Of a DNA stretch of 57,631 nucleotides, positions 44,575 through 57,554 are shown piece after piece. Under the pieces are notes generated by a model. The model searched no databases, was not told the DNA's origin, and saw nothing but the letters and a program-made list of their open reading frames with translations. A program made the translations under genes and the position numbers. The DNA is taken from assembly GCA_003216255.1 (NCBI GenBank), contig QCJD01000008.1, positions 1-57,631 on the forward strand. The letters are read 5' to 3'. Position 1 is the stretch's first letter. Every line of letters begins with the position of its first letter. The stretch is from Pelagibacteraceae bacterium AG-404-N13. GTDB taxonomy: Bacteria; Pseudomonadota; Alphaproteobacteria; Pelagibacterales; Pelagibacteraceae.

Positions 44575-47500
44575 ATGCAATTATCTTTTACTGAAAAGAA
44601 AAATATAAGAAAAAGCTTTGGTAAACTTAAAGAAAGTTTATCTATTCCAAATCTTATAGAGGTTCAAAAAAATTCATACAAACAATTGACTGAATTTAAA
44701 GTTGATGTTGAACAGCATCTAATTAAAGGATTTGATAGAGTATTTAAAAGTATTTTTCCAATTGAAGATTTAAATGATAAGGCAACATTAGAGTATGTGT
44801 CTTATAAATTAGAAAAACCTAAGTTTGATGTAGATGAGTGTATAACAAGAGGCTTAACTTATTCTGCTGCACTTAAATGTACTTTAAGGCTTGTTGTATA
44901 TGAAATTGACCAAGAAAATAATACTAAAGATATTCTTTCTGCAAAAGAACAAGAAGTGTACATGGGAGAAGTTCCAATGATGACTCATAGTGGCACTTTT
45001 ATAACTAATGGGGTTCAAAGAGTTGTTGTTAACCAAATGCATAGAAGTCCAGGAGTATTTTTTGATCACGACAAGGGCAAATCTCATGCTAGTGGTAAAT
45101 TATTATTTAATTGTAGAGTAATTCCTAATAGGGGTTCATGGTTAGATTTTGAATTTGATGTAAAAGATTTTTTATATTTCAGAATAGATAGGAAGAAAAA
45201 ATTATTAGTATCAACTTTACTTATTGCATTAGGATATACAAAAAATGATATTGTTAATGAATTTTATGAAAAAGAAACTTATTTATTTGATGAAAATATT
45301 TCAAAATGGAAAACTAAATTTGACCCAGAAAATTATAAAGCAAAAAACTTTTCAGAAGAAGTTATAGATGCCAAAACACAAAAGGTTGTAATTAAATTAG
45401 GAGAAAAAATCAATTTTTTAACTGCAAAAAAACTTGCAAATGATGGCCTAAAAGAAATTTACGTTGCCAATGAATCTTTATACGGAAAATTTTTATATTC
45501 TAATGTTAATGGTGATGATGAATTTAATATTGGAACTGAATTAAATGAAACCATTATTCAAAATCTTATACAAAAAAAAATATTTAAAATAGATATTGCA
45601 AAAACTAACTCTATTTCAAAAGGACCTTATCTTTTGCAAACTATATTGAATGACAAAAATAATACTAAAAATGATGCAATCACAGAAATTTATAAAATTC
45701 TTAGACCAGGCGAGCCTCCTAGCATAGAAATTGCAGCACATATTTTTAATAATTTATTCTTCAGCTCAGATAGATATGATTTATCAGATGTTGGAAGAGT
45801 TAAAATAAATTCAAGATTGGATCTAAATTGTTCAGATAAAATTACAATCCTAAGAAATGATGATATTTTAGCTATAATTCAAAAAATGTTAGACTTAAGA
45901 GATGGAAAAGATGAAATTGATGACATCGACCATCTGGGTAATAGAAGAGTAAGATCGGTTGGAGAACTTGTTGAAAACCAGGCCAGAATAGGCGTTTACA
46001 GAATGGAAAGGGCTATAAAAGAAAAGATGACAACTTTAGATGTTGAGTCTGCAATGCCTCAAGATTTAATTAATGCAAAACCATTAACAGTTTCGCTTAA
46101 AGATTTTTTTGCAACATCTCAATTATCACAATTTATGGATCAAACAAATCCATTATCTGAAATAACACACAAAAGACGAGTCTCAGCATTAGGTCCCGGT
46201 GGTTTAACTAGAGAAAGAGCTGGTTTTGAAGTCAGAGACGTTCATCCAACTCATTACGGAAGAATATGCCCAATCGAAACCCCAGAAGGTCCAAACATTG
46301 GATTAATTAATAGTTTATCAACTTATTCAAAAATAAATAAATATGGTTTTATTGAGAGCCCTTACAAAAAAGTTGAGAGTGGAGTAGTTCAAGATAAAAT
46401 TGAATATCTTTCTGCTATGGAAGAAACCAAATTTACTATTGCTCAAGCAAATTCATTACTTGATAAAAATGGTAGATTTAAAGAACAACTTGTTTCTTGC
46501 AGAGAAAATTTAAATTTTATTCTTTCAAAGCCAGAAAACATTGATTATATAGATGTTTCTCCTAAACAACTTGTTTCAGTAGCAGCGTCTTTAATTCCAT
46601 TTCTAGAGAATGACGATGCAAATAGAGCATTAATGGGATCAAATATGATGAGACAAGCTGTACCACTTCTTAAACCTGAGGCTCCTTTAGTAGGCACTGG
46701 AATTGAGAGCGACGTAGCTCTAGACTCTGGAGTTACAATAGTTGCTAAAAGAAATGGAGTTGTTGATAAAATTGATGGAAAAAGAATTGTTATTAAAGCA
46801 TCTAACGAAAAAGATTATTCTCAATCTGGTGTAGATATTTATAATCTTCAAAAATTCAGAAGATCTAATCAAAATACATGTATAAACCAAAAACCATTAG
46901 TTCGTGTTGGAGATAAGGTTAACTCTGGAGATATCATTGCTGATGGACCATCAACAAAAATTGGAGAGTTAGCACTAGGAAAAAATGTTACCGTAGCGTT
47001 TATGCCTTGGCAAGGATACAACTTTGAGGACTCAATATTAATATCTGAAAGATGTGTAACTGATGATGTATTTACATCAGTTCACATAGAAGAATATGAA
47101 GTAATGGCAAGAGACACAAAACTTGGAGAGGAGGATATAACAAGAGATATTCCTAATGTTAATGAAGAAGCTTTAAGAAATCTTGATGAGTCAGGAATTG
47201 TATACATTGGTGCAGAAGTAAAACCTGGAGATATTCTTGTTGGAAAAGTTACTCCAAAAAGTGATAGTGCATCAGGACCTGAGGAAAAATTATTAAGATC
47301 AATATTTGGTGAAAAAGCTATAGATGTTACCGACACATCATTAAAAATGCCAAGTGGAAGTGGAGGTATAGTTGTTGATGTAAGAGTTTTTAACAGACAT
47401 GGAATTGATAAAGATGAAAGATCTATAACTATAGAAAGAGCAGAAATCGAAAGTGTACAAGAAGATAAAAAAGTAGAAGAGGAAATATTAGAGAGAAGTA

Positions 47501-48654
47501 TTAAACAAAGAGCCTCAACAATTTTATCAGGAACTGTTTTAAATAAAAAAATAAAGGATATTGATAGCGGAACAAAACTTAGTGATACTAATTTAAATAA
47601 CTTAATTGTCTCTGAATTATTTAAAATAATAACTGAAAATGAAAATAAAAATAACGCCTTATCTCAATTAAAAGAACAATACAATACAGCTAAAAAAGAC
47701 ATACAAGATCGATTTGAAGATAAAGTTTTAAAAATAAAAGAAGGTGATGAATTATTACCTAGTGTAATGAAAATGGTAAAAGTTTTTGTTGCAATTAAAA
47801 GAAGATTGAGACCTGGAGATAAAATGTCAGGACGACATGGAAACAAAGGCGTTGTTAGTAAAATAGTACCCGTAGAAGATATGCCATATAGAGAAAATGG
47901 AAAACCAGTTGACATAGTATTAAATCCCTTGGGAGTTCCAAGTAGGATGAATGTTGGTCAAATTTTAGAAACACATCTTGGTTGGTCATGTACAGAGCTT
48001 GGCGAACAAATTAGCCAATTAATAAATGAAAATCAAAAAAATATTGAAAAAACTGAAAAGATTAAATCATTTCTTAAGTCTATTTATGGCGACGAAATAT
48101 TTAACGAAAATATAGATAAATTATCTAACTCTGAATTTAAAGATTTATGCGAAAATATCAAAAAAGGAGTTCCTATATCTACACCTGTTTTTGATGGCGC
48201 AAAAGAACATGATGTTACAAAAATGCTTGAGCTTGCTAAATTACCTAACTCTGGACAAACCCATTTGTGGGATGGAAGAACTGGAGAAAAATTTGATAGA
48301 CATGTTACTGTTGGAACAATTTATATGCTTAAACTTCACCACTTAGTTGAAGATAAAATTCATGCAAGATCGACTGGTCCTTATAGTTTAGTTACTCAAC
48401 AACCTCTAGGAGGAAAAGCTCAGCTTGGCGGTCAAAGATTTGGAGAAATGGAAGTTTGGGCTCTAGAAGCATATGGAGCATCATACACATTACAAGAAAT
48501 TTTAACTGTAAAATCAGATGATGTAGCAGGACGTGTTAAAGTATACGAAACTATAGTAAAAGGTGAAGAAAATTTTGAATCAGGAATACCAGAGTCATTC
48601 AATGTTTTAATAAAAGAAATAAAATCATTAGCTTTAAATGTGGAGTTAAATTAA
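44575..48654 (+). CDS. rpoB: DNA-directed RNA polymerase subunit beta
   Basis: RNA polymerase beta, 1359 residues, full length. It opens [15 protein letters not shown]. The rifampicin region [20 protein letters not shown] and [19 protein letters not shown] is wild type at the usual resistance positions. [12 protein letters not shown] and the C-terminal [18 protein letters not shown] are the active-site and clamp elements. It overlaps rpoC by one base. Confidence 0.99.
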   Translation: MQLSFTEKKNIRKSFGKLKESLSIPNLIEVQKNSYKQLTEFKVDVEQHLIKGFDRVFKSIFPIEDLNDKATLEYVSYKLEKPKFDVDECITRGLTYSAALKCTLRLVVYEIDQENNTKDILSAKEQEVYMGEVPMMTHSGTFITNGVQRVVVNQMHRSPGVFFDHDKGKSHASGKLLFNCRVIPNRGSWLDFEFDVKDFLYFRIDRKKKLLVSTLLIALGYTKNDIVNEFYEKETYLFDENISKWKTKFDPENYKAKNFSEEVIDAKTQKVVIKLGEKINFLTAKKLANDGLKEIYVANESLYGKFLYSNVNGDDEFNIGTELNETIIQNLIQKKIFKIDIAKTNSISKGPYLLQTILNDKNNTKNDAITEIYKILRPGEPPSIEIAAHIFNNLFFSSDRYDLSDVGRVKINSRLDLNCSDKITILRNDDILAIIQKMLDLRDGKDEIDDIDHLGNRRVRSVGELVENQARIGVYRMERAIKEKMTTLDVESAMPQDLINAKPLTVSLKDFFATSQLSQFMDQTNPLSEITHKRRVSALGPGGLTRERAGFEVRDVHPTHYGRICPIETPEGPNIGLINSLSTYSKINKYGFIESPYKKVESGVVQDKIEYLSAMEETKFTIAQANSLLDKNGRFKEQLVSCRENLNFILSKPENIDYIDVSPKQLVSVAASLIPFLENDDANRALMGSNMMRQAVPLLKPEAPLVGTGIESDVALDSGVTIVAKRNGVVDKIDGKRIVIKASNEKDYSQSGVDIYNLQKFRRSNQNTCINQKPLVRVGDKVNSGDIIADGPSTKIGELALGKNVTVAFMPWQGYNFEDSILISERCVTDDVFTSVHIEEYEVMARDTKLGEEDITRDIPNVNEEALRNLDESGIVYIGAEVKPGDILVGKVTPKSDSASGPEEKLLRSIFGEKAIDVTDTSLKMPSGSGGIVVDVRVFNRHGIDKDERSITIERAEIESVQEDKKVEEEILERSIKQRASTILSGTVLNKKIKDIDSGTKLSDTNLNNLIVSELFKIITENENKNNALSQLKEQYNTAKKDIQDRFEDKVLKIKEGDELLPSVMKMVKVFVAIKRRLRPGDKMSGRHGNKGVVSKIVPVEDMPYRENGKPVDIVLNPLGVPSRMNVGQILETHLGWSCTELGEQISQLINENQKNIEKTEKIKSFLKSIYGDEIFNENIDKLSNSEFKDLCENIKKGVPISTPVFDGAKEHDVTKMLELAKLPNSGQTHLWDGRTGEKFDRHVTVGTIYMLKLHHLVEDKIHARSTGPYSLVTQQPLGGKAQLGGQRFGEMEVWALEAYGASYTLQEILTVKSDDVAGRVKVYETIVKGEENFESGIPESFNVLIKEIKSLALNVELN

Positions 48655-51600
48655 TGAGTAAAGAGTTATCAGATTTATTTAAAAAGTCAGAGATTTCAGA
48701 CGCACAAAATTTTAATAGTATTAAAATAACATTAGCTAGTCCTGAAAAAATTAAATCTTGGACTTATGGTGAAATCAAAAAACCAGAAACAATAAATTAT
48801 AGAACATTTAGACCAGAAAAAGATGGACTATTTTGTGCAAGAATTTTTGGTCCAATTAAAGATTACGAATGTTTATGCGGAAAATATAAAAGAATGAAAT
48901 TTAGAGGAATTATATGTGAAAAATGTGGTGTAGAAGTTACAAAATCAAATGTAAGAAGAGAGAGAATGGGGCATATAAATTTAGCCACACCTGTAGCCCA
49001 TATATGGTTCCTAAAATCATTACCTAGCAGAATTTCTCTTGTTGTTGACATGAAACTTAAAGACGTTGAGAGAGTACTTTATTTTGAAAATTTTATAGTT
49101 ATTGAACCAGGGTTAACTAATCTTAAAAAAAACCAACTTCTTGGAGAAGAAGAATTAATAAAATACCAAGATGAGTATGGTGAAGAAGCTTTTACAGCAG
49201 GAATTGGAGCAGAAGCAATTTTAGAAATTTTAAAATCAATAAATTTAGAGGATGAGAGAAATTTACTTATAAAAAATATAAAAGAAACTAAATCAAAAGT
49301 TTCTGAAGAAAGATCAATTAAGCGTTTAAAATTAATTGAATCATTCATTGAAACTGGGAATAAACCAGAATGGATGATTTTAACTACTGTTCCTGTAATA
49401 CCCCCTGAATTAAGACCTTTAGTGCCACTAGATGGAGGACGTTTTGCTACATCTGACCTTAATGATTTGTACAGAAGAGTAATAAATCGAAATAATAGAC
49501 TGAAAAGATTAATAGACCTTAAGGCACCAGATATAATTGTAAGAAATGAAAAAAGAATGCTTCAAGAGTCTGTTGACGCTCTATTTGATAATGGTCGTAG
49601 AGGAAGAGTAATTACAGGTACTGGAAAGCGACCTCTCAAATCACTTGCTGAAATGTTAAAAGGAAAGCAGGGAAGATTTAGACAAAATTTATTAGGTAAA
49701 AGAGTAGATTATTCAGGTAGATCAGTAATAGTCGTTGGACCAGATCTAAAACTTCATGAATGTGGTTTGCCAAAAAAAATGGCTCTTGAATTATTTAAAC
49801 CATTTTTATATGCAAGGTTAAATAAATTAGGCTTGGCATCAACTATCAAACAAGCAAAAAAATTAGTAGAAAAAGAAAGAAATGAAGTTTGGGATGCACT
49901 TGAATTAATTGTTAGAGAACATCCTGTAATATTAAACAGAGCGCCAACATTACATAGGTTAGGTGTTCAAGCGTTTGAGCCAAAATTAATTGAAGGTAAT
50001 GCTATTGAATTACATCCATTAACATGCGCAGCTTTCAATGCAGACTTTGATGGCGATCAAATGGCTGTACATGTACCACTTAGTTTGGAAGCACAGTTAG
50101 AAGCTAGAGTTTTAATGATGTCTACAAATAATATTTTAAGCCCTTCAAATGGTAAGCCAATAATTGTACCGAGCCAAGATATGATATTAGGAATATATTA
50201 CTTATCTCAACCTCCTTATCAATCAGAAAAAGTTGAAGGTTACTTTGTAAATACATCTGAGATAGAACATGCCTTAGAAATTGGACAGATAAAAGTACAT
50301 TCGAGAATAGTTTCTAGATTTGAAACAATTGACGAAAATGGAAATGTTAAATTTGAAAAACATATAAGTACAGTCGGAAGATTTCTACTTGCAAATATTT
50401 TACCAAAAAATGTTAATAATAAGTTCTCTCTAATTGATAGATTATTACCAAAAAAAATTGTATCGGAAGTAATAGATCATGTTTTTAGATTTTCAGGACA
50501 AAAAAGCACTGTTATATTTTGTGATAAACTTAAAGACATTGGTTTTAAACATGCATTTAAAGCAGGAATTTCATTTGGCAAGGATGATCTAGTAATACCT
50601 GAAAACAAACAACAATTAATAGATGAAACTAAAAAATTAATTTCAGATTATGAAAATCAATATGCAGAAGGTTTAATTACAAGAGGTGAAAAATATAATA
50701 AAGTAATTGATGCATGGTCAAAATGTACTGATCGTGTTGCCTCGGAAATGATGAAAAGAATATCGGCAACAGAAATTACTAATGATGGACTAAAAATAAA
50801 TTCTGTTTTTATGATGGCTGATAGTGGCGCCAGAGGTTCAGCTGCACAAATGAAACAATTAGCTGGTATGAGAGGTTTGATTGCAAAACCTTCAGGTGAA
50901 ATTATTGAGTCTCCAATTACATCAAACTTCAAAGAAGGATTAACAGCCTTAGAATACTTTAACTCTACACACGGAGCTAGAAAAGGTTTGGCTGATACAG
51001 CATTAAAAACAGCAAGTTCTGGATATTTAACTAGAAGATTGTGTGATGTTGCTCAAGATTTAACAATTACCAAACCTAAATGTGATATGAAAAACTGTGG
51101 TTCAATAAAACTTAGTGAAGTTCTTGAAGGCGGTAACATAATGGTAAGTTTATCAGAAAGATCACTGGGAAGAGTCGCGGCAAAGGATGTGAAAAACCCA
51201 CTCACAGGTGAAGTACTTGTCAAAAAAGAAGAAATGATTGATGAAGCTGCTTGTGAAAAAATTGATGCTGCAGGTGTAAAAACTTTGAATGTATATTCAG
51301 TAATGACTTGTGGTTCTAAACAAGGAGTATGTGCTACTAGTTATGGAAGAGATTTATCAAGAGGAAAAATGGTGCATGTGGGAGAGGCAATTGGGATGAT
51401 ATCCGCACAATCAATTGGGGAGCCTGGTACGCAATTAACAATGAGAACATTTCACGTTGGAGGAACAGCTTCTGTAAAACAAGAGTCTCAAATAGTATCA
51501 AGTTCAGAAGGAAAAATAAAAATAACAAATACAAATTTATTAGAAGATTCTAAAAAAAATCTTATTGTTATGGGAAGGAATACCGAACTATCAATAGAAG

Positions 51601-52823
51601 ATGAAAATGAATTGCAAGTAGCTTCTTATAAAATTCCTTATGGATCCAAATTATTCTTTCAAAACGGAGATAAAATTAAAAAAGGAATAAAAATTTGTGA
51701 ATGGGATCCTTACACAACTCCAGTAATAGCAGAAAAAGATGGTATAGCTAATTATGTAGATTTAATTGATGGAGTTTCATTAGCAGAAACAATTGACGAT
51801 GCTACTGGAATTTCTACAAAAGCAGTAGTCGATTGGAAAACTCAATCAAAAAACTCAGACCTTAAACCAAGAATTACATTAAGAGATAAAAAAGGAAAAA
51901 TAATTAAAAAAGCAGATGATAATGAAGCAAGATATTATCTTGTACCAGACTCGATTTTATCAGTTAAAGATGGACAAGAAATATCTGCAGGCGATGTTAT
52001 TGCTAGATTACCTAAAGAAACTACAAAAACCAAAGATATTACAGGTGGATTACCTAGAGTTGCAGAATTATTTGAAGCTAGAAAAGCTAAAGATAGTGCA
52101 ATCATTGCAGAAAATGATGGTAAAGTAATCTTTGGCAAAGAAGTAAGAGGAAAACAAAAAATTTCAATACAATCAGAGAACGGTGAAGCATCAAATTATT
52201 TAATTCCAAAAGGTAAGCATATTAACTTTAATGAAGGTGAAAGAATAAAAAAAGGAGAATATCTTTTAGATGGCCAACCATTACCTCATGATATTTTGAG
52301 AATATTAGGAATTGAAGAACTAACAGATTATTTTGTAAATCAGGTTCAAGATGTTTACAGATTACAAGGTGTAATTATTAATGATAAGCATATTGAAGTA
52401 ATTCTTAGACAAATGCTTAAAAAAGTAGAGGTAAAAGAGTCCGGCGATAGCAATTTACTACCAGGTGAAGTCATCGATAGATTAAAATTCGAAGAAATTA
52501 ATGAAAAACTAAATTCTGAGAAAAAGAAAGTAGCTTCAGGAGAAAGAATATTAATGGGTATAACTAAAGCTTCTTTACAAACAGAATCATTTATATCAGC
52601 AGCATCTTTCCAAGAAACAACTAGAGTTCTTACAGATGCAGCAATAAAAGGTAAAGTAGATAAGTTAATTGGCTTAAAAGAAAATGTTATAGTAGGAAGA
52701 CTAGTTCCTGCAGGCACAGGATCAATTAAAAATTTATGGAATAGAAAAGCTAAAGAAGATGATGATAAATTCCTATCTGAACAAGAAAAATTAGAACCTA
52801 CAGAAACCCAAGTAAATCAATAA
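48654..52823 (+). CDS. rpoC: DNA-directed RNA polymerase subunit beta'
   Basis: RNA polymerase beta prime, 1389 residues. The N-terminal zinc ribbon is [20 protein letters not shown]. The catalytic NADFDGD that binds Mg lies at 462-468. The bridge helix and trigger loop region ([19 protein letters not shown]) and the second zinc site ([22 protein letters not shown]) are present. It ends an operon; a 158-base gap with its own promoter-like sequence follows. Confidence 0.99.
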   Translation: MSKELSDLFKKSEISDAQNFNSIKITLASPEKIKSWTYGEIKKPETINYRTFRPEKDGLFCARIFGPIKDYECLCGKYKRMKFRGIICEKCGVEVTKSNVRRERMGHINLATPVAHIWFLKSLPSRISLVVDMKLKDVERVLYFENFIVIEPGLTNLKKNQLLGEEELIKYQDEYGEEAFTAGIGAEAILEILKSINLEDERNLLIKNIKETKSKVSEERSIKRLKLIESFIETGNKPEWMILTTVPVIPPELRPLVPLDGGRFATSDLNDLYRRVINRNNRLKRLIDLKAPDIIVRNEKRMLQESVDALFDNGRRGRVITGTGKRPLKSLAEMLKGKQGRFRQNLLGKRVDYSGRSVIVVGPDLKLHECGLPKKMALELFKPFLYARLNKLGLASTIKQAKKLVEKERNEVWDALELIVREHPVILNRAPTLHRLGVQAFEPKLIEGNAIELHPLTCAAFNADFDGDQMAVHVPLSLEAQLEARVLMMSTNNILSPSNGKPIIVPSQDMILGIYYLSQPPYQSEKVEGYFVNTSEIEHALEIGQIKVHSRIVSRFETIDENGNVKFEKHISTVGRFLLANILPKNVNNKFSLIDRLLPKKIVSEVIDHVFRFSGQKSTVIFCDKLKDIGFKHAFKAGISFGKDDLVIPENKQQLIDETKKLISDYENQYAEGLITRGEKYNKVIDAWSKCTDRVASEMMKRISATEITNDGLKINSVFMMADSGARGSAAQMKQLAGMRGLIAKPSGEIIESPITSNFKEGLTALEYFNSTHGARKGLADTALKTASSGYLTRRLCDVAQDLTITKPKCDMKNCGSIKLSEVLEGGNIMVSLSERSLGRVAAKDVKNPLTGEVLVKKEEMIDEAACEKIDAAGVKTLNVYSVMTCGSKQGVCATSYGRDLSRGKMVHVGEAIGMISAQSIGEPGTQLTMRTFHVGGTASVKQESQIVSSSEGKIKITNTNLLEDSKKNLIVMGRNTELSIEDENELQVASYKIPYGSKLFFQNGDKIKKGIKICEWDPYTTPVIAEKDGIANYVDLIDGVSLAETIDDATGISTKAVVDWKTQSKNSDLKPRITLRDKKGKIIKKADDNEARYYLVPDSILSVKDGQEISAGDVIARLPKETTKTKDITGGLPRVAELFEARKAKDSAIIAENDGKVIFGKEVRGKQKISIQSENGEASNYLIPKGKHINFNEGERIKKGEYLLDGQPLPHDILRILGIEELTDYFVNQVQDVYRLQGVIINDKHIEVILRQMLKKVEVKESGDSNLLPGEVIDRLKFEEINEKLNSEKKKVASGERILMGITKASLQTESFISAASFQETTRVLTDAAIKGKVDKLIGLKENVIVGRLVPAGTGSIKNLWNRKAKEDDDKFLSEQEKLEPTETQVNQ

Positions 52824-52852
52824 AAGTAATCGATAATTAAGCTTATTTTAGT

Positions 52853-52880
52853 TTGACAAATAGTTTTTCTAATGTATTTT
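52853..52880 (+). promoter_or_regulatory. Promoter for the str/S10 operon (rpsL onward)
   Basis: A perfect -35 TTGACA at 52853-52858, a 16-base spacer and TATTTT at 52875-52880, preceded by TG. It lies in the rpoC-rpsL gap about 100 bases before rpsL. The rest of this gap is a leader with two inverted repeats, listed separately. Confidence 0.6.
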
Positions 52881-52902
52881 GTCGATATTTTTGGTTGGAA
52901 TG

Positions 52903-52950
52903 TAGTGACATGTTCACTAAACGCTGCCACAAATAACCTGTCAGTTATTT
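52903..52950 (+). promoter_or_regulatory. rpsL leader with two inverted repeats
   Basis: TAGTGA (52903-52908) and TCACTA (52914-52919) form one inverted repeat around CATGT. AAATAAC (52931-52937) and GTTATTT (52944-52950) form a seven-pair stem around CTGTCA. Both lie between the promoter and rpsL, and rpsL starts 31 bases after the second. They could be an autogenous ribosomal-protein site or a processing site. No U-run follows the second hairpin. Confidence 0.45.
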
Positions 52951-52981
52951 CATCAAAAATAAAAATATATATAAAAAACTT

Positions 52982-53353
52982 ATGCCAACGATTAACCAAT
53001 TGCTAAGAAAAAGTAGAACTAGGCCTTTAGCTAGAAACAAGGTTCCAGCTTTGCAAAAACAACCTCTTAAGAGAGGTGTTTGTGTTAAAGTTTATACTAC
53101 TACACCAAAAAAACCAAACTCTGCACTTAGAAAAGTTGCAAGAGTTAGATTGTCAAATGGTTTTGAGGTAACAGCTTATATTCCTGGAGAAGGTCATAAT
53201 TTACAGGAGCACTCAGTTGTCTTAATTAGAGGTGGAAGAGTTAAAGATTTACCTGGTGTTAGATATCATATCCTTAGAGGTAATTTAGATACCCAAGGCG
53301 TTGCTAACAGAAAACAAAGAAGATCTCTTTACGGAACAAAAAAAGGTAAATAA
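52982..53353 (+). CDS. rpsL: 30S ribosomal protein S12
   Basis: S12, 123 residues, decoding-site protein. It opens [42 protein letters not shown] and [18 protein letters not shown] carry the conserved lysines at the streptomycin positions, wild type by eye. It is the first gene of the str operon, with rpsG 3 bases later. Confidence 0.98.
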   Translation: MPTINQLLRKSRTRPLARNKVPALQKQPLKRGVCVKVYTTTPKKPNSALRKVARVRLSNGFEVTAYIPGEGHNLQEHSVVLIRGGRVKDLPGVRYHILRGNLDTQGVANRKQRRSLYGTKKGK

Positions 53354-53356
53354 TAA

Positions 53357-53827
53357 ATGTCTAGAAAAAGAAAAGCTCCTAAAAAAATTCCTGTAATAGA
53401 TCCAAAATATAAATCAGTCATTATACCAAAATTAATTAATTCAATTATGTACGATGGAAAAAAAATAACAGCAGAGAAAATTGTTTATGAGGCAATTGAA
53501 AAAATTAAAACAAAATCAAAAGACGAACCAATAACAGTCTTTAATGATGCTATTAATAATGTAAGACCGACTGTTGAAGTAAGATCGAGAAGAGTAGGTG
53601 GTGCAACATATCAAGTTCCAGTTGAAGTTAAATCTAAAAGATCACAAGCACTAGCTCTTAGATGGATAATAGATGCATCTAGAAAAAGAAAAGATAAAAA
53701 AATGGCAGATAAACTTTTTAATGAAATTTATGATGCTTATCAAAACAAAGGTTCTGCAATTAAAAAAAAAGAAGACACACATAAAATGGCAGAGTCAAAT
53801 AAAGCTTTTGCTCATTTCAGATGGTAA
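53357..53827 (+). CDS. rpsG: 30S ribosomal protein S7
   Basis: S7, 156 residues, initiates 30S head assembly. [47 protein letters not shown] and the C-terminal [15 protein letters not shown] are typical. In E. coli S7 represses translation from the rpsL-rpsG gap; here that gap is 3 bases, so any such control must lie elsewhere. Confidence 0.98.
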   Translation: MSRKRKAPKKIPVIDPKYKSVIIPKLINSIMYDGKKITAEKIVYEAIEKIKTKSKDEPITVFNDAINNVRPTVEVRSRRVGGATYQVPVEVKSKRSQALALRWIIDASRKRKDKKMADKLFNEIYDAYQNKGSAIKKKEDTHKMAESNKAFAHFRW

Positions 53828-53833
53828 TTAATT

Positions 53834-55909
53834 ATGGCTAGAACTCATACATTAGATAAATATAGAAATATTGGGATCATGGCTCATATTGACGCCGGAA
53901 AAACAACAACTACAGAAAGAATTTTATATTATACCGGTAAAAGTCATAAAATTGGTGAAGTCCATGATGGTGCTGCAACAATGGACTGGATGGAACAAGA
54001 ACAGGAAAGAGGAATAACAATTACTTCTGCAGCTACTACTTGTTTTTGGAAGGATCACAGAATTAACATTATCGATACTCCAGGACATGTCGATTTTACT
54101 ATTGAAGTTGAAAGGTCTCTAAAAGTTTTAGATGGTGCTGTTGCAGTTTTTGATGGTGTTGCAGGTGTAGAACCTCAATCAGAAACTGTTTGGAGACAGG
54201 CTGACAAATATAAAGTACCAAGAATTTGCTTCGTAAATAAATTAGATAGAACTGGTGCTGATTTTTTTAGGTGTGTAGACATGATTAAAGATAGACTTGG
54301 AGCCAAACCACTCGTTATGCAAATTCCGATCGGTATCGAAGCTTCTTTGCAAGGTGTCGTCGATTTGATTAAAATGAAAGCAATTGTTTGGAAAAATGAA
54401 GATCTTGGTGCAGCATGGGAAGAGAAAGATATACCAGATGATTTAAAGGAAATTTGCGATAAATATAGGCAAGAATTAGTTGAAACAGCTGTAGAACAAG
54501 ATGAAAAACTAATGGAAACTTATCTTGGTGGAGAAGAAATAAAACAAGAAGATTTAATTAAATGTGTTAGAAAAGGGTGTTTAAACTTTGAATTTGTTCC
54601 AGTTTTAACAGGATCAGCTTTTAAAAATAAAGGTGTTCAACCTCTATTAGACGCAGTAGTTAACTTTCTTCCAAGCCCGACAGATATTGGATCAATTAAG
54701 GGAACAAAGCAAGGTTCTGATGAGGAAATTGAAATGAAATTTGAGGATAGTGCGCCGTTTTCAGCTTTAGCCTTTAAAGTAGCAAACGATCCTTTTGTTG
54801 GAAGTCTAACTTTTATTAGAATTTATTCTGGTACAGTTAAATCTGGTACTGGAATATATAATACATCAAAAGATAAAGAAGAAAGAGTCGGTAGGATGCT
54901 TTTAATGCATGCCAACTCAAGAGAAGATATTAAAGAAGCTAATGCAGGTGATATTGTTGCTCTTGCAGGGTTAAAAAATACTATAACAGGGCACACATTA
55001 GCAGATAAAGAAAATCCTGTTTTATTAGAACCAATGGAATTTCCAGATCCAGTAATAGAAATTGCAGTTGAACCAAAAACAAAAGCTGACCAAGAGAAAA
55101 TGGGTGAAGCACTTGGTAGATTAGCTAAAGAAGATCCTTCATTTAGAGTTACATCTGACGAAGAATCTGGACAAACAATAATTAAAGGCATGGGAGAACT
55201 CCATCTTGATATTATTGTGGATAGAATGAAAAGAGAATTTAAAGTAGAAGCAAATGTAGGAGCGCCACAAGTTGCATATAGAGAAACTATACTTAATGCA
55301 GCTGAGTTTGATTATACTCACAAAAAGCAGAGTGGAGGTGCTGGTCAATTTGCTAGAGTTAAATTATCAGTGGAACCACTTGAACCTGGTAAAGGAAGAG
55401 AAATTGAAAGTAAAATTAAAGGTGGGGCTATACCAAAAGAGTTTATACCTGGAGTAGAAAAAGGTGTAGAAACAGTAGCTGACAGTGGAATATTAGCAGG
55501 ATTTCCTTTAATTGATTACAAAGTAGTAATTTTAGACGGTTTACATCACGACGTTGACTCAAGTGTACTTGCATTCGAATTAGCCTCAAGACAATGTTTT
55601 AAAGAAGTTTGTACAAGAGGAACTTTAAAATTACTTGAACCTGTAATGAGAGTAGAAGTAGTAACACCCGAAGATTACATGGGTGATGTTATAGGAGATT
55701 TAAATAGTAGAAGAGGACAAATAAGCACCCAAGAGCAAAGAGGAAACGCTACAGTAATTACTGCAATGGTGCCGCTTGCAAATATGTTTGGATACATAAA
55801 TAGTTTAAGATCAATGTCACAAGGTAGAGCTCAATATTCTATGTTTTTTGATCATTACGATAAAGTTCCTCAAAATGTTCAGGATGAAGTTACTAAAAAA
55901 ACAGGTTAA
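53834..55909 (+). CDS. fusA: Elongation factor G
   Basis: EF-G, 691 residues, translocase of the ribosome. GTP motifs are [12 protein letters not shown] near residue 17, DTPGHVDFT near 81 and NKLDRTGAD near 135. Domain IV ([17 protein letters not shown]-type [14 protein letters not shown]) and domain V ([19 protein letters not shown]) complete it. rpsJ begins two bases after the stop. Confidence 0.99.
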   Translation: MARTHTLDKYRNIGIMAHIDAGKTTTTERILYYTGKSHKIGEVHDGAATMDWMEQEQERGITITSAATTCFWKDHRINIIDTPGHVDFTIEVERSLKVLDGAVAVFDGVAGVEPQSETVWRQADKYKVPRICFVNKLDRTGADFFRCVDMIKDRLGAKPLVMQIPIGIEASLQGVVDLIKMKAIVWKNEDLGAAWEEKDIPDDLKEICDKYRQELVETAVEQDEKLMETYLGGEEIKQEDLIKCVRKGCLNFEFVPVLTGSAFKNKGVQPLLDAVVNFLPSPTDIGSIKGTKQGSDEEIEMKFEDSAPFSALAFKVANDPFVGSLTFIRIYSGTVKSGTGIYNTSKDKEERVGRMLLMHANSREDIKEANAGDIVALAGLKNTITGHTLADKENPVLLEPMEFPDPVIEIAVEPKTKADQEKMGEALGRLAKEDPSFRVTSDEESGQTIIKGMGELHLDIIVDRMKREFKVEANVGAPQVAYRETILNAAEFDYTHKKQSGGAGQFARVKLSVEPLEPGKGREIESKIKGGAIPKEFIPGVEKGVETVADSGILAGFPLIDYKVVILDGLHHDVDSSVLAFELASRQCFKEVCTRGTLKLLEPVMRVEVVTPEDYMGDVIGDLNSRRGQISTQEQRGNATVITAMVPLANMFGYINSLRSMSQGRAQYSMFFDHYDKVPQNVQDEVTKKTG

Positions 55910-55911
55910 TT

Positions 55912-56220
55912 ATGGAAAAACAAAATATTAGAATTAAACTTAGAGCTTATGACAACAAAGTTCTTGATCAGTCAACAGAAGAAATAGTTAATACTGTTAG
56001 AAGAACAGGCGCTAATATTAAAGGTCCAATTCCACTACCTACAAAAATAGAGAGATATACAGTGTTAAGGTCGCCTCACATAGACAAAAAAAGCAGAGAA
56101 CAATTTGAAACAAGAACTCATAAACGATTAATAGATATAATAGAACCAACTCCTGCGACAGTAGAAGCTTTAATGAAATTAGATTTAGCATCTGGAGTTG
56201 ATGTGGAGATAAAAATTTAA
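55912..56220 (+). CDS. rpsJ: 30S ribosomal protein S10
   Basis: S10, 102 residues, also NusE in antitermination. [21 protein letters not shown] and [24 protein letters not shown] are diagnostic. It follows fusA directly with no tuf between, fusing the str and S10 operons. It overlaps rplC by one base. Confidence 0.98.
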   Translation: MEKQNIRIKLRAYDNKVLDQSTEEIVNTVRRTGANIKGPIPLPTKIERYTVLRSPHIDKKSREQFETRTHKRLIDIIEPTPATVEALMKLDLASGVDVEIKI

Positions 56221-56930
56221 TGTCTGATATAGCTTTAGTTGGAAAAAAAATAGGAATGTCTCGTGAGTTTTATAAAACAGGACAATCAATACCTGTAACT
56301 GTACTTAAAATGGAAACTGGAAGAATAATACAAGTGATAGATAAAGAAAAAAGAGGCTACCAGGCAGTACAAGTTGGTTTTGGCAAAATTAAAAATTCAA
56401 AATTAACAAAAGCAATGAAAGGTTATTTCGCAAAAAAAAATACAGAACCAAAAAAGATATTAAAAGAATTTAAAGTAAAAAATATAGAAGATTACAAAGA
56501 GGGAAATGAAGTAGGTTTAGAGATTTTTAAAGATGTAAAATTTGTTGATGTTAGATCCAAAACTATAGGAAAAGGCTTTGCAGGAGCGATGAAAAGACAT
56601 AATTTTGGAGGTTTAAGAGCGTCTCACGGAGTTTCAGTTTCGCATAGGGCTCATGGTTCAACAGGACAAAATCAGGATCCTGGAAAAGTTTTTAAAGGAA
56701 AAAAAATGGCTGGCCACATGGGTGATAAACTAAGAACAATGCAAAATATTGAGATTATTAAAACTGATGAAGAAAATAATCTTATCTATCTTAAAGGTTC
56801 CATACCAGGCTCTAGAAACACAAATGTTTTAATAAAAAAAGCTGTGAAAAATATAAGAAAACTAACAATTACTGAAAAAATAGAAGTAATAGAAAAACTG
56901 AAAAAAACACCAGATAAAAAGAAAAAATAA
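56220..56930 (+). CDS. rplC: 50S ribosomal protein L3
   Basis: L3, 236 residues. It opens ALVGKKIGMSREF, and the conserved arm GLRASHGVSVSHRAHGSTGQNQDPGKVFKGKKMAGHMG reaches the peptidyl-transferase centre; the Gln methylation target region is intact. A lysine-rich C-terminal tail of about 25 residues extends past the usual end. The rplD ATG abuts its stop. Confidence 0.97.
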   Translation: MSDIALVGKKIGMSREFYKTGQSIPVTVLKMETGRIIQVIDKEKRGYQAVQVGFGKIKNSKLTKAMKGYFAKKNTEPKKILKEFKVKNIEDYKEGNEVGLEIFKDVKFVDVRSKTIGKGFAGAMKRHNFGGLRASHGVSVSHRAHGSTGQNQDPGKVFKGKKMAGHMGDKLRTMQNIEIIKTDEENNLIYLKGSIPGSRNTNVLIKKAVKNIRKLTITEKIEVIEKLKKTPDKKKK

Positions 56931-57554
56931 ATGAAGATAGACAAAATAAATATAGATGGAAAAAAAAATTCTATAGAAGTTTTAGATAAAATATTTGCAG
57001 CAAAAATTAATAAGCAACTTGTTAGCAATGTTCTTTATAAAACTAATGCAAATTACAAAGGTAGAAAGGCTAAAACAAAACAACAAAATGAAATTAAAGG
57101 TTCTACCTCAAAAATATATGCTCAAAAGGGAACAGGTAATGCACGTCATGCAAGTAGAAAAGCTCCAATTTTCGTTGGAGGAGGTGTTGCTCATGGACCC
57201 AAAGGTGAGTCAAAATATAAAAAAAGAAGATTAAATAAAAGTGAAAAAAAATTAAGTATCGCTTCAATTTTAACTGAAAAAAATAAAGGAAGTAACTTGA
57301 TAATTTTTGATGATTTTGAAAAAAAAATTTTAAAAACAAAAGAAATGAATCAAATTTTAATTAAATTTGAAGCAAAAAATTCAATATTCATTCTTGATAA
57401 AAAATCTAGAGAAAATATTTATAAATCTGCAAGAAACATACCAAATGTAAAAATTACGGACACAAATCATTTTAGCGCTTTTGATTTAGCGAAATACAAA
57501 AAAATTATATTTACAGAAACTTCAATTAAAGAGTTAGAAAAGAGATATACATGA
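56931..57554 (+). CDS. rplD: 50S ribosomal protein L4
   Basis: L4, 207 residues. The extended loop carries KQQNEIKGSTSKIYAQKGTGNARHASRKAPIFVGGGVAHGPK, the exit-tunnel lining near residues 45-90. In E. coli L4 also regulates the S10 operon. Its TGA overlaps the rplW start as ATGA. Confidence 0.97.
   Translation: MKIDKINIDGKKNSIEVLDKIFAAKINKQLVSNVLYKTNANYKGRKAKTKQQNEIKGSTSKIYAQKGTGNARHASRKAPIFVGGGVAHGPKGESKYKKRRLNKSEKKLSIASILTEKNKGSNLIIFDDFEKKILKTKEMNQILIKFEAKNSIFILDKKSRENIYKSARNIPNVKITDTNHFSAFDLAKYKKIIFTETSIKELEKRYT

Noticed and set aside
46141-46250. Rifampicin-resistance changes in rpoB
   Set aside because: The region matches the wild-type consensus at the usual positions.
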